Shown piece after piece: positions 51,978 to 60,905 of a stretch of DNA of 64,000 nt. Position 1 is the first letter of the stretch. Each line of letters starts with the position of its first letter. The translations under genes were made by a program, and so were the position numbers. The notes beneath the pieces are model-generated. The model made no database searches and was not told the DNA's origin. It saw only the letters and a program-made list of their open reading frames with translations. The stretch is from positions 103,168 to 167,167 of the forward strand of contig JAPPGA010000035.1 in assembly GCA_028821515.1 (NCBI GenBank), in the 5' to 3' direction. Origin of the DNA: Gammaproteobacteria bacterium (GTDB lineage: Bacteria; Pseudomonadota; Gammaproteobacteria; Pseudomonadales; Azotimanducaceae).

Positions 51978-52622
51978 ATGAGAAGGATTCTCCTCGCAGT
52001 TTTCCTGGCATCGACTTGCTATGCCCTGGCAGCGGAAGAGATCGTGAAGATCGGCAGCGAGGTCTTCCACATCGCCTCTTCCGAGTCGACGGATGAAGCG
52101 ACCATCAAGGAGTTCGTCCCCGCGGGCGAGACCATCGATAACTGGACGGCAATGGTAGCCGTCAGGCATTTCGAGAAACTGCACGGGCCTCGGATCTACA
52201 TCCAGAACGTGGCGGAGGCATACCGAAGGTCGATGCCGCGCATGGGATTTGCCACGGGTCGAGTGGGAAGTGCCGAGGCGTGGGACATCGATTTCATCAT
52301 GTATGACCGTTCCAAGCGCACGGATGGATTCGTGGAGTGGAACTACCTTCGTGCCGAACGGCGGAAGTTCGGGGAGGGGATCTTCGTGAACCAGTACGTG
52401 AGACGCTGGCGCTATTCGCGTTCCATCGAGGAAGTGTTCGGCAGTCCGGAATTGCCGTCGTTCAGGGAGGAGATATTGCCGGTCCTCAAGCAGGCCGAAT
52501 TTCTCATCGTGACCGGAGAACCGGCCGGAGCGGAAGAACTCGCCGGAGCGGAAGAACCGACCGAGGAAGGCGAACCAGTCGAGGAAGGAGAGGAATCGGC
52601 CGCGGGAGACGACGCCGGTTAG
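51978..52622 (+). CDS. Secreted protein with an acidic C-terminal tail
   Basis: The 214-residue protein starts with a signal peptide (MRRILLAVFLASTCYALA-AEE). A conserved-looking core follows (EIVKIGSEVFHIASSESTDE, TAMVAVRHFEKLHGPRIYIQ, WDIDFIMYDRSKRTDGFVEW). The last 40 residues form an acidic Glu/Gly/Ala-rich tail with a partial repeat (GAEELAGAEEPTEEGEPVEE). It is periplasmic or secreted. No function is known. Confidence 0.75.
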   Translation: MRRILLAVFLASTCYALAAEEIVKIGSEVFHIASSESTDEATIKEFVPAGETIDNWTAMVAVRHFEKLHGPRIYIQNVAEAYRRSMPRMGFATGRVGSAEAWDIDFIMYDRSKRTDGFVEWNYLRAERRKFGEGIFVNQYVRRWRYSRSIEEVFGSPELPSFREEILPVLKQAEFLIVTGEPAGAEELAGAEEPTEEGEPVEEGEESAAGDDAG

Positions 52623-52787
52623 CTTCCTCGCCGGCCGCCCGGAGCCGAACCCGGCCGGCCTCCTCAAGCGACCACCCTTCGGTGGCGCCGATTTCGTCCG
52701 CATCGCACAGGTCCTGTCGGTTTCCGGCAGGCGCGCACGTATGATTGCCGGATTGCCATACGGTCGTGGTTCCGGAGCAAATCACTG

Positions 52788-54191
52788 ATGCAGGACGAAA
52801 ACCGAAGCGGGCAGATGAGCAACCCGGACCGCCGCAGGTTCCTGGCGACGACATTGTCCATCGGCGCGGCGGCAGGGCTGCATTCCCTGGCGGCAACCGC
52901 GGCTGACAACCGACCCCGACGCGCGGGAAGCCGTTCGGTCATGGGTATGGCGGCCCCACCGCTCGACACGGTGGGTGTCGGCCTGATCGGCGTTGGCGAA
53001 CGCGGAACCGGGTTTGTCCACCATTTCTGCAATATCGAGGGTGCCCGGGTCACGGCCATCTGCGATACGGACAAGGTGGTGATCGACCGTGCCGCCGCGA
53101 TGGTTTCCGAATGCGGCGCCCCGGAACCAGCGCTCTTCACGGGTGACGACTTCGCCTACCGCGGAATGCTCGGTTGGGATGGAGTCGACATCGTGGTGAT
53201 ATCAACCCCGTGGCGCTGGCACGCGACCATGGCGGTCGAGGCGATGGAGAGCGGCAAGCACGCCTTCGTGGAGGTGCCCGCCGTCACGACGGTCGAAGAA
53301 GCCTGGCAGCTCGTCGACACGTCAGAGCGCACGCGGATGCACTGCATGATGCTTGAGAACGTCTGCTACGGGCGAGACGAACTCATGGTGCTCAACATGG
53401 TGCGACAGGGTCTATTCGGGGAACTCCTGCACGGCGAGGCGGCCTATATCCACGAGCTGCGCTGGCAGATGAAGCAGATCGACCGCAAGACCGGGTCATG
53501 GCGTACGCCCTGGCAAACGCGCCGTAACGGCAATCTCTACCCGACCCACGGGCTTGGCCCCATCGCCCAGTATATGGACATCAACCGGGGCGACCGGTTC
53601 GACTACATGACATCGATGAGTTCCCCGGCCCTCGGGCGGGCAGCCTACGCGCGGCGGGAGTTTCCCGAGGATCATCCCCGCAACCGCCTCGACTACATCA
53701 CCGGCGACATCAACACCAGCCTGATCAAGACCGTGAGAGGGCGCACGATCATGGTGCAGTACGACACCACCACGCCACGCCCCTATTCCCGCCACAACCT
53801 GATCCAGGGCACCAACGGCGTCTTCGCCGGGTTCCCGAACCGCATCGCGCTGGAGTCCGGCGGCGGCGAGACCTTTCACGAGTGGGACCACGACATGGCG
53901 AAGTGGCGAGGCAGGTACGATCATCCGCTCTGGGCCCGGATGGGGCGGCGAGCGGTGGAGCAGGGCGGTCATGGCGGCATGGACTACCTGATGTGCTGGC
54001 GGCTCGTGGATTGCCTCCGGAACGGCCAGCCACTGGACCAGGATGTCTACGATGCCGCGGCTTGGTCCGTGATCAGCCCGATCAGCGCTGATTCCGTGGC
54101 GGACCGGGGAAACAGCAAGCCGATACCCGATTTCACCCGCGGGGCATGGAGAACCGCCGAGCCCCTCGGGATAGTGGGCGGGCGCAACTGA
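52788..54191 (+). CDS. GH109-like Gfo/Idh/MocA-family oxidoreductase
   Basis: The 467-residue protein has a Tat signal ([18 protein letters not shown]), a Rossmann NAD-binding domain ([15 protein letters not shown]), and the GH109 hallmarks [36 protein letters not shown], and [20 protein letters not shown] near the C-terminus. GH109 enzymes use NAD to cleave alpha-N-acetylgalactosaminides. It lies just upstream of a D-aminoacylase, so the pair may act on amino-sugar or acylated substrates, which is inference. ATG 52788 is followed by the Tat motif. Confidence 0.85.
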   Translation: MQDENRSGQMSNPDRRRFLATTLSIGAAAGLHSLAATAADNRPRRAGSRSVMGMAAPPLDTVGVGLIGVGERGTGFVHHFCNIEGARVTAICDTDKVVIDRAAAMVSECGAPEPALFTGDDFAYRGMLGWDGVDIVVISTPWRWHATMAVEAMESGKHAFVEVPAVTTVEEAWQLVDTSERTRMHCMMLENVCYGRDELMVLNMVRQGLFGELLHGEAAYIHELRWQMKQIDRKTGSWRTPWQTRRNGNLYPTHGLGPIAQYMDINRGDRFDYMTSMSSPALGRAAYARREFPEDHPRNRLDYITGDINTSLIKTVRGRTIMVQYDTTTPRPYSRHNLIQGTNGVFAGFPNRIALESGGGETFHEWDHDMAKWRGRYDHPLWARMGRRAVEQGGHGGMDYLMCWRLVDCLRNGQPLDQDVYDAAAWSVISPISADSVADRGNSKPIPDFTRGAWRTAEPLGIVGGRN

Positions 54192-54195
54192 GCCG

Positions 54196-55668
54196 ATGGT
54201 GAATTCCACCGGCGCATCGCCCCCATACGACACGCTGCTCGTTCGGGGCAGCCTTATCGACGGCACTGGCCATTCTGCCTACGGGGCGGACATCGCGATC
54301 AAGGGTGATCGGATCGCTGCGATCGGCGAGCTGCGCGGCGCGCGTGCCGCCGAAGAGATCGACGTTCAGGGCAAGTGCCTGGCGCCGGGGTTCATTGACA
54401 CGCATACGCACGATGACCAGGCGTGCATGTCCGCAGCGACCATGGAACCCAAGATCAGCCAGGGCGTGACGACCGTGGTGGTCGGCAACTGCGGGGTGAG
54501 CCTGGCGCCGCTCGACCACCCGTCGGAGGTGCCCGAGCCCATCAACCTGCTCGGTGAACTGAAGGATTTCAGCTACCGGGACTTCTCTTCCTATTTCGAT
54601 GCTGTCGACGCGGCGCGGCCAGGCACCAACGTCGTCGCCCTGGTCGGTCACAGTTCGCTTCGCGTCGCTGCCATGCCGGACCTTGGGAGGCCGGCGACGC
54701 AGGGCGAACTGGACAGCATGATGAATATGCTCGACGAGGCCATGCGGGCTGGTGCCGGTGGACTCTCTACGGGCGTCTTCTATCCGCCGGGACGTGCGGC
54801 AGACAGCGGTGAGGTCATCCCCCTCGTGCGCAAGGCGGGCGAGCACGGCGGCATCTACGCGACGCGCATGCGCAATGAGCACGACGCCGTGCTCGATTCG
54901 ATGCGGGAAGCGTTCGAGGCGGCCCGCGAGGGTGGGGCGCCGCTCCTCATCTCGCACCACAAGTGCGCCGGCGCACGCAACCGGGGGCGCAGCAGGGAAA
55001 CCCTGGCGCTCGTCGACTCCGTCCGGGAAACGCAGGACGTCAGCCTGGACCTGTATCCCTACGACGCGGGATCGAGCGTGCTGGACCTCGATCTCCTGGA
55101 AGACGGGATGCGGGTCCTCATCACCTGGTCGATTCCACACCCCTCGGCATCAGGCAAGTACCTGCACGACATCGCGCGGGAGTGGGGCTGTTCGGAGCGA
55201 GAGGCAGGCCGGGCGCTGAAACCTGCTGGCGCCTGTTATTTCTTTATCAGCGAAGAGGACGTGCGGCGCATCATCCAGCATCCGGCCGCCATGATCGGGT
55301 CCGATGGGCTGCCCATGGACCGGCATCCGCATCCGCGGCTCTGGGGGACGTTTCCGCGCGTGATCCGCCGGTACGCCATGGAGCACGGCCTGTTTTCCGT
55401 CGAGGAGGCGATAAGGAAGATGACGAGCCTGCCGGCGCACCGATTCGGCCTGCATGACCGGGGAGTATTGGCTGTCGGCAACTACGCGGACCTTGTCATT
55501 TTCGACCCGGTGACCGTCGCGGATCGGGCTACCTACGAGAACCCGACGGAAGCGGCGCAAGGCATCGATCATGTCTTCGTCAACGGGTGTCTGAGCTGGA
55601 GCGAGATGCAAGGCTTGCCGACGGGCTACGGCCGTCTGCTTCGCCGAGGCACCATTGAGTCGGGCTGA
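54196..55668 (+). CDS. N-acyl-D-amino-acid deacylase (amidohydrolase superfamily)
   Basis: The 490-residue protein has the amidohydrolase barrel: APGFIDTHTHDDQ (His70, His72), VVVGNCGVS (Cys99), LLISHHKCAGARNRGRS (His metal ligand and substrate loop), MIGSDGLPMDRHPHPR (catalytic Asp). It hydrolyses N-acyl-D-amino acids or related acyl amides. It starts 4 bp after the GH109-like gene and belongs to the same transcript. The Cys99 is typical of D-aminoacylases. Cytoplasmic; no signal peptide. Confidence 0.9.
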   Translation: MVNSTGASPPYDTLLVRGSLIDGTGHSAYGADIAIKGDRIAAIGELRGARAAEEIDVQGKCLAPGFIDTHTHDDQACMSAATMEPKISQGVTTVVVGNCGVSLAPLDHPSEVPEPINLLGELKDFSYRDFSSYFDAVDAARPGTNVVALVGHSSLRVAAMPDLGRPATQGELDSMMNMLDEAMRAGAGGLSTGVFYPPGRAADSGEVIPLVRKAGEHGGIYATRMRNEHDAVLDSMREAFEAAREGGAPLLISHHKCAGARNRGRSRETLALVDSVRETQDVSLDLYPYDAGSSVLDLDLLEDGMRVLITWSIPHPSASGKYLHDIAREWGCSEREAGRALKPAGACYFFISEEDVRRIIQHPAAMIGSDGLPMDRHPHPRLWGTFPRVIRRYAMEHGLFSVEEAIRKMTSLPAHRFGLHDRGVLAVGNYADLVIFDPVTVADRATYENPTEAAQGIDHVFVNGCLSWSEMQGLPTGYGRLLRRGTIESG

Positions 55669-55675
55669 GGGATCT

Positions 55676-56107
55676 TCAGTTTTCCGGCTCCGCCTGCGAC
55701 AGAATGTCTCGATACAGTTGACGCTCGTTCCAGCGCTGGCGCCATGCGGTCCCTGTCAGTGCAGTGGACACTCCGACAACGGCAGCCAGGCTGATGCCGA
55801 TACCCAAGCCGAAGTCGTCGATGTACTCGTGGGTCCACACACTCCCAGCCCCGATGGACATCCCGATGATGCTGGACTGCGCGACGCCGATCACACTGCG
55901 GGACTTGCCAGGCAACTCGCGTATTCCGGAGAGTTGATCGAACAGCACGCTCGCTGCACAGCCCGTCAGCAGGAAGGCGATAACGATGGCTACCACGGCC
56001 ATGGGAACGCCGCCAATCCAGGCGAGGAATACGAACCCACCGGCCGCGGACACGTACTCCACGGCAATCGCACTGACGCGGGATGTCTTGGCCTGGTGCT
56101 GTTCCAC
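55676..56107 (-). CDS. Small membrane protein of unknown function
   Basis: The frame encodes about 143 residues with three or four hydrophobic segments (VSAAGGFVFLAWIGGVPMAV, VVAIVIAFLLTGCAASVLF, GLGIGISLAAVVGVSTALTG), and ends RQRWNERQLYRDILSQAEPEN. GTG 56107 is taken because upstream residues look antisense; the true start is uncertain. It converges on the D-aminoacylase and lies 72 bp below the protease stop. It may be a real gene, with no known family. Confidence 0.5.
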   Translation of the reverse strand: MEQHQAKTSRVSAIAVEYVSAAGGFVFLAWIGGVPMAVVAIVIAFLLTGCAASVLFDQLSGIRELPGKSRSVIGVAQSSIIGMSIGAGSVWTHEYIDDFGLGIGISLAAVVGVSTALTGTAWRQRWNERQLYRDILSQAEPEN

Positions 56108-56178
56108 TGAATGTCGGATCGTCGCTGGATAAGTGGAATAGCAGCCTTCATCCCACGCATCCGCGCAAAGACCGCCGT

Positions 56179-58758
56179 TCAGTTCCCGGGATGTTCCCCG
56201 TAGTAGAAGCGTAGCCGCCAACCGACTAGGCTGCCGGTGTCTTCGGCGGCAATGTCGGCTACATGAACGGTCCACTCGCCGTTGGGGTTTTCGCCGTAGA
56301 ACGCATTGCTCAACAGGTGCCAGTCGTGCATCCCCTCGAAGCCTTCGAGGAGCGTATTCAGGGGCGGGTTGACCACGCTGGCCGTGCCTGCGGCGGAGCG
56401 CAGGGTAACCCCGAGGTCGAGGGCATTGGTGTGTTCGACGGCGATTTCCAGAACCACCGCCTCGATGTTCGCCGTGACGGGCATCCCGGCCACTTCCAGC
56501 ATTACACTGATACCCGCGCCGTCGACGTCGGGGATGGCGAGCGGCATATCCGCGTCCACGGAGGCATCGAACCACTCCGATTCGACGAAAGCCCCGAGGT
56601 TGGCGGGGGCGTAGCCCGAAGCCATCTCGACGGCGGCGTCGACATCCACGGCGCCAAAACCGTACCAGTTATGGAAGCCGTACCCGGCGGCGTTGGCCTG
56701 CCATGCATGCTGGGCGACGTATGGCGTGCCGTTGAAAGCGGCCCGAACCTCGGCGATATCCGGATCGATGGTCCGTGCCGAATTCGCGAGGATGTGCTTA
56801 ACGTCGCGCCAGGTGAGATCGGGGTTGACATCCAACAGAACCGCGATCGCGCCGGCAACGGCGGGCGCGGCAGAGGACGTGCCGCCGAAGGCGCTCACGT
56901 AGTCACCGTCGCGATTGAGCGTATGCTCGCTCGTCAGGCCGTGCGGAACGAACTGACTGAAACCCGAAAGCGTCCCCGCCTGGTCCGTGGTGATCATCGC
57001 CGGGGACTCGGCACCGTCCTCGCCGGACGGACCGACGACCCAGAGGTTGGCGCCGGCGCTGGAATAGGATGACCTGACATCGTGGGCATTGAATCCCCCG
57101 ACGACGGTCAGCCAGGGCAGGTTCTGGTCGGGGTCAGAGTTGCTGGAGAAACAGCCCACCTCGCGGTTGAACGGGTGAACCTGGTCGCAAGCATCGAACT
57201 GGTTGCCGGCTGCCTTCACGTACAGTGCGCCGCGGCCCGAGCGGAGTTGTTCACTGCCCATCCTGAAAAGGCGGACCCATTCTTCCTGCGAGTTTTCCGA
57301 GGGGGCCTCGTAGCCGAAGCTCATGTTGAAGATGTCCACGCTGGCGGAATCCGGATTCCGGTCGCTGGCCCCGAGGCTCTGCAGCATCGCAGTGGGGGCG
57401 GCGGCCTCCGGATCATCTTCGGGATCACCTGCGGCTTCGATCGGATTGAACCCCACCAGGGTGACCTCTGGGGCTACGCCCCGGCCACCATAACCATTAT
57501 TCGCGGCGGCTGCGGCGATGCCGGCGACGCTGGTGCCATGATCGCCCAGCGTGCTGAAGTTGAACGGATCGCCGGGTGACGCGCCGGGCGTGCCCAGGAA
57601 ACCGAAGTTGAACGAACCGCCCACCGCGGTGTTGGCGGCCAGATCCGGATGGCAGATCTCAAGTCCCGTATCGACGATTGCCAGCTTTACGCCGGCACCG
57701 TTGCGGCCTGCATCGATAGCCTCCGCCATGCGTAGATCGGCCCCGGCGATGCCGCCGCGATCCGAAAACGCGGTCTGTCCGGTGTTGCGCAGATGCCACT
57801 GCTCGGCGAACAGCGGGTCAACGCCGCGGGTGTCCGGCGTCCGATGAGGCGCTTCGCATCTCACGGTGACCAGGCCATCCGCGCTGGTGGCGAAGCCGTT
57901 CAGGTACACGTCTGGACCCAGACCCTCGAGTCCGTTTGAAGGCCGCTTTCCAAGATGTACGCGGACGAAGTAGTTGCCGTTCGGCGCCAAGTCCGCGAGC
58001 GGTAGCAGAAACTGCCGCAGGCTGCCGAGGAACAGGTCAAACGGATCCGTGATTGGTGCGATTTCGTAGGCGCCGATCATGTGTACGTCGGTGTCGAAGT
58101 CGATGTCCGTGGACCATTCCGCGACCAGTGGTAGGGGCACGGTAGCGTCGGGTGGAGCAAGCGCGATCACCACCAGCATGATTGCGTCTTCGGTCACGCC
58201 GAACAGGAGCGGCAGCAGCGTGGCACTACTCTCCGGTGGCAGAGGTGGCGTCTTGTCCACCGTCGCGGTGTCGCCGTCCAGCACCGTCAGCGTGACCGAC
58301 GACGCTTCGCCCAACTGCGCGCTCCCCGTGAACGCGCCGACCGAGACTTCGATAATCTCGTCGCCTTCCTCCTCGAAATCCCTGTAGACATCGACTTCCG
58401 CGGTCGCGGAGGTGGCGTTGTTCGGTATGGTGAAGCTATCTGCGCCGACTTCGTAGTCGCGGTCCCTTTCGGCGGTCCCGGCGAAGTGCAACCGAACCCC
58501 GATGGATCCCCGGGCGGGGGCATCGAGCTTCACGTTCACTTGGACTTTCGGGTTCTCCGCCTCCTCAACGCTGGCGTTGCCGGAGACGGACAGGGATATC
58601 GTCGCCGGCGGCGGGGGTGGTGGCGATTCCGTGGTGCCGCCTCCGCATCCGCCGATGGCTGGCAGGTACACCGCGGCGACAACCGAGGCTGTGGTCTTGA
58701 GAAGAGCTGTCCGCGTCGGTCTTCTCGCCTCGTCAGCGACGTTGGGCCTCATCGCCAT
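56179..58758 (-). CDS. Lipoprotein S8 subtilase with Calx-beta and P domains
   Basis: The 859-residue protein has a lipobox (AIGGC, Cys38), a Pro-rich linker, a Calx-beta domain (about 52-162), an uncharacterised stretch (about 175-310), the S8 catalytic domain (LAIVDTGLE, Asp363; GDHGTSVAG, His407; KAAGNQ, Asn519; FGGTSSAAPAVAG, Ser628) and a C-terminal P/proprotein-convertase domain (about 740-859; NPNGEWTVHVADIAAEDTG). The typical inhibitor-I9 pro-domain is absent. An adjacent, overlapping gene may supply it. The lipobox places it at the membrane surface. Confidence 0.88.
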   Translation of the reverse strand: MAMRPNVADEARRPTRTALLKTTASVVAAVYLPAIGGCGGGTTESPPPPPPATISLSVSGNASVEEAENPKVQVNVKLDAPARGSIGVRLHFAGTAERDRDYEVGADSFTIPNNATSATAEVDVYRDFEEEGDEIIEVSVGAFTGSAQLGEASSVTLTVLDGDTATVDKTPPLPPESSATLLPLLFGVTEDAIMLVVIALAPPDATVPLPLVAEWSTDIDFDTDVHMIGAYEIAPITDPFDLFLGSLRQFLLPLADLAPNGNYFVRVHLGKRPSNGLEGLGPDVYLNGFATSADGLVTVRCEAPHRTPDTRGVDPLFAEQWHLRNTGQTAFSDRGGIAGADLRMAEAIDAGRNGAGVKLAIVDTGLEICHPDLAANTAVGGSFNFGFLGTPGASPGDPFNFSTLGDHGTSVAGIAAAAANNGYGGRGVAPEVTLVGFNPIEAAGDPEDDPEAAAPTAMLQSLGASDRNPDSASVDIFNMSFGYEAPSENSQEEWVRLFRMGSEQLRSGRGALYVKAAGNQFDACDQVHPFNREVGCFSSNSDPDQNLPWLTVVGGFNAHDVRSSYSSAGANLWVVGPSGEDGAESPAMITTDQAGTLSGFSQFVPHGLTSEHTLNRDGDYVSAFGGTSSAAPAVAGAIAVLLDVNPDLTWRDVKHILANSARTIDPDIAEVRAAFNGTPYVAQHAWQANAAGYGFHNWYGFGAVDVDAAVEMASGYAPANLGAFVESEWFDASVDADMPLAIPDVDGAGISVMLEVAGMPVTANIEAVVLEIAVEHTNALDLGVTLRSAAGTASVVNPPLNTLLEGFEGMHDWHLLSNAFYGENPNGEWTVHVADIAAEDTGSLVGWRLRFYYGEHPGN

Positions 58759-59336
58759 TCGATCCGCGGACCACGCAGCCGCACGGCCGCACGGGGCTCT
58801 CCCGGGAGGTTTCTCACGCGCGCGACGGCTTCGGCGGGGTGGAGATCCCCCGGAAGATCGATGATCGCGAACCCCAGTGAATCGAAGACCGTGACGCCCG
58901 TCGCTCCGAGTTCCGACGCGATGGCGTCAAGGTGGGGGCGCGGTTCGAGTTCGATGCGGATGCTTGGCAACAGCGACGCAAAGGCGCGGCGGTCCGGATC
59001 GAAGGCGATCCATGACCGTGAGCCATCGAGGGGCGTGGCCGCCTTAAAGGTCTGGCCTTCGAACTCGACGACGTGAATCCGCAGCGAACCGGCTTCGAAC
59101 GAGTATGCGGCCAGCCCGCCCCATACCGGCTGCAGCAAATCCGGGACGCCCGCATGTGAGGGCAGAGCAATCAGGTCGCGACCTTCCGCTTGCACGATGC
59201 GAAGTTCCAGGGGCCCGGGAGGGCGGTCCTTCGAATCCTGCGCCTCGATTGGCATCGCTGCCGCCAGCACCATCAACATTCCCAGCCGGAACACCTGGCG
59301 AACGTTGGATTCAACGCTGGCGCGGGAGGGTTTCAT
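58749..59336 (-). CDS. Exported protein resembling a detached subtilase pro-domain
   Basis: The 195-residue protein has a signal peptide (about 1-33) and ends with LDAIASELGATGVTVFDSLG, FAIIDLPGDLHPAEAVARVR, a pattern like the propeptide segment that precedes S8 catalytic domains. It overlaps the protease gene by 10 bp and is upstream in the same direction, so its product should be made first. It could act as an intermolecular chaperone and inhibitor. The assignment is inference from motif and context; a substrate-binding partner is an alternative. ATG 59336. Confidence 0.65.
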   Translation of the reverse strand: MKPSRASVESNVRQVFRLGMLMVLAAAMPIEAQDSKDRPPGPLELRIVQAEGRDLIALPSHAGVPDLLQPVWGGLAAYSFEAGSLRIHVVEFEGQTFKAATPLDGSRSWIAFDPDRRAFASLLPSIRIELEPRPHLDAIASELGATGVTVFDSLGFAIIDLPGDLHPAEAVARVRNLPGEPRAAVRLRGPRIEWR

Positions 59337-59646
59337 GACGACAACTATAAGCCATTGCAAGGCTTCACGGTCCCGTATCGTCCAACATGGTTACCCCTGT
59401 TCAGGTCTTGCTTGAGAACGTGGGGCGCGGTTGGTTGGACAGGCGGAGCGAAGCCCGGTTCCCGGAGCCCTCAGCCCCGGGAGGGCGAGGGGTGTCCCTC
59501 GCGAGAAGGAGCCGTCAGCCGGGAGGGCTTCCCCTCGGGCTGCTTGAACCGCAAGGAAGTGGCGGCGGTCCCGCCGTCGGCAGGTGGCCCGATTGACGAA
59601 GTCCTCGCCGCGGAACGCACTCGGGTGCGCCGTATTCGGCGCTGGA
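59337..59646. other. 310-bp intergenic region upstream of the protease pair
   Basis: I see no convincing gene. It contains a 7-bp perfect hairpin (59485-59502), two near-copies of GGGAGGGC (59479 and 59521 regions), and TATAGT close to the start of the pro-domain-like gene on the minus strand. It probably holds the end of the barrel gene transcript and the promoter of the protease pair. Confidence 0.5.
59485..59502. terminator. GC hairpin between the barrel gene and the protease pair
   Basis: GCGAGGG, loop GTGT, CCCTCGC. A perfect 7-bp stem, 145 bp past the barrel gene's stop in its direction. No T-run follows, so it is a weak terminator candidate. Confidence 0.35.
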
Positions 59647-60846
59647 TCAAATGCTGTACGTGATTACCAGCCAACTCTTGGTTGTGTCGGTCGCGTGGTC
59701 CTGTGCGTTGTACTGCGCGAACTTGAAGAGCAGATTGAGCCTTTTCCCGATGGGCCACGAGAATGACAGGTCCGTTTCCCGGCCGTAGTCTGCACCTCCC
59801 TCGGCTGCGCGGAAGTTGTGCAGTGCGATGGCGAAGGCCGCCGGGCCGACCTTGGTGGCGGCCTTGACGTAGGAGTCCCTGATCCCCCCGGGTGGCGTAG
59901 CCAGGAACTTGTCCGTCCAGCCCTGGAACTTGTGCAGGGTCGCCGCCGGCGTGCGGAAACCGGCCGTTCCCTCGTCGCTGCCGAGCACTTCGTAACCGAG
60001 CGTGTAGGTCACCGGCCCGCCTTTCAGCCGGCCCTCGAACGTGTAGTAGGCCGCATCGTAGGAGTTGGGGTTGTCGCCCCAGTCAGATTGCCGCGCGGCG
60101 GAAGCGAACAGGCTGAAGGCCCCGAAGGAGGCCGTGTAGTCGACCCCGTAGGTCCTGTTCGCGTTGGGTGGGCCGTTATCGTTCTCGAAGTTCATGAGAT
60201 AGACGAAGCTGCCGAACTCTTGCCCTTCGGCGGGTTTGACGGCTACCCGGAACAGGTGGGAGTTCCCCTCCCAGTTAGCTGGTTGCGCGCCGTCCTCGGG
60301 GCCGAAGATCCGGTTTACGTTGGCCACGTAGCTGTAGTCGAAACTGGCGGTGTCGTGGATGGACTGCACGCGAAGGGCATCGTAAGTCTGTTCGTTCTGC
60401 CGCCAGGCCACTCCCCCGACGAATCGTTGGGAGCCGTGGAGAATGCGCTGCCGGCCCATGGTCACCATCAGGCCGCCGTCGCGGTAGCGGAGGTATGCCT
60501 GGTTGAGGTCGACGCCCGTCGGGTCGGCCACCACGGGGTACTCCGTGAGCCCGTTGACCGTGGAGTTGTATCGTTCGTCTCCGAGGAGGAATACGAAATC
60601 GCTTTCCAGCCCGACCGAAAATCCGTCGTCCGACGGCATGATCCAGGACGCGCGCGCCTTCACCGTCGATGCGCGCGCCTTGTTGTCGATGCCGTCCTGG
60701 TCGACCGTTTCCATGCGGTAGCGGATATTGAAGGAGGGCTTCGTCTGCTGCAGTCCTTCGGCGAATCCCGCAAACGCCTGCGAAGGCACAAAGCCAGATG
60801 CGATGATCATTGTGCCACCGACAATATTCAGCATCGGAATCTTCAT
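59647..60846 (-). CDS. Outer-membrane beta-barrel (porin / alginate-export-like) protein
   Basis: The 399-residue protein has a signal peptide (ending near AFA-GFA) and an amphipathic beta-strand pattern throughout, starting KPSFNIRYRMETVDQDGIDN and ending in SWLVITYSI. It resembles porins of the alginate-export/AlgE group: QAYLRYRDGGLMVTMGRQRI is a typical strand pair. It would form a channel in the outer membrane. ATG 60846 has GAGG upstream; ATG 60858 is also possible. It lies next to the paralogue/haem cassette in the same direction. Confidence 0.8.
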   Translation of the reverse strand: MKIPMLNIVGGTMIIASGFVPSQAFAGFAEGLQQTKPSFNIRYRMETVDQDGIDNKARASTVKARASWIMPSDDGFSVGLESDFVFLLGDERYNSTVNGLTEYPVVADPTGVDLNQAYLRYRDGGLMVTMGRQRILHGSQRFVGGVAWRQNEQTYDALRVQSIHDTASFDYSYVANVNRIFGPEDGAQPANWEGNSHLFRVAVKPAEGQEFGSFVYLMNFENDNGPPNANRTYGVDYTASFGAFSLFASAARQSDWGDNPNSYDAAYYTFEGRLKGGPVTYTLGYEVLGSDEGTAGFRTPAATLHKFQGWTDKFLATPPGGIRDSYVKAATKVGPAAFAIALHNFRAAEGGADYGRETDLSFSWPIGKRLNLLFKFAQYNAQDHATDTTKSWLVITYSI

Positions 60847-60905
60847 TTCTAACCTCATTCCGTCATTTCAGCGCATTCGCCGCTGGAGCGTTCTCTGGTC
60901 CCGGC

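Noticed and set aside
59190..59663. 157-codon plus-strand frame over the intergenic region at 59.3-59.6 kb
   Set aside because: It begins antisense to the pro-domain-like gene, lacks a ribosome binding site and has unbiased codons.
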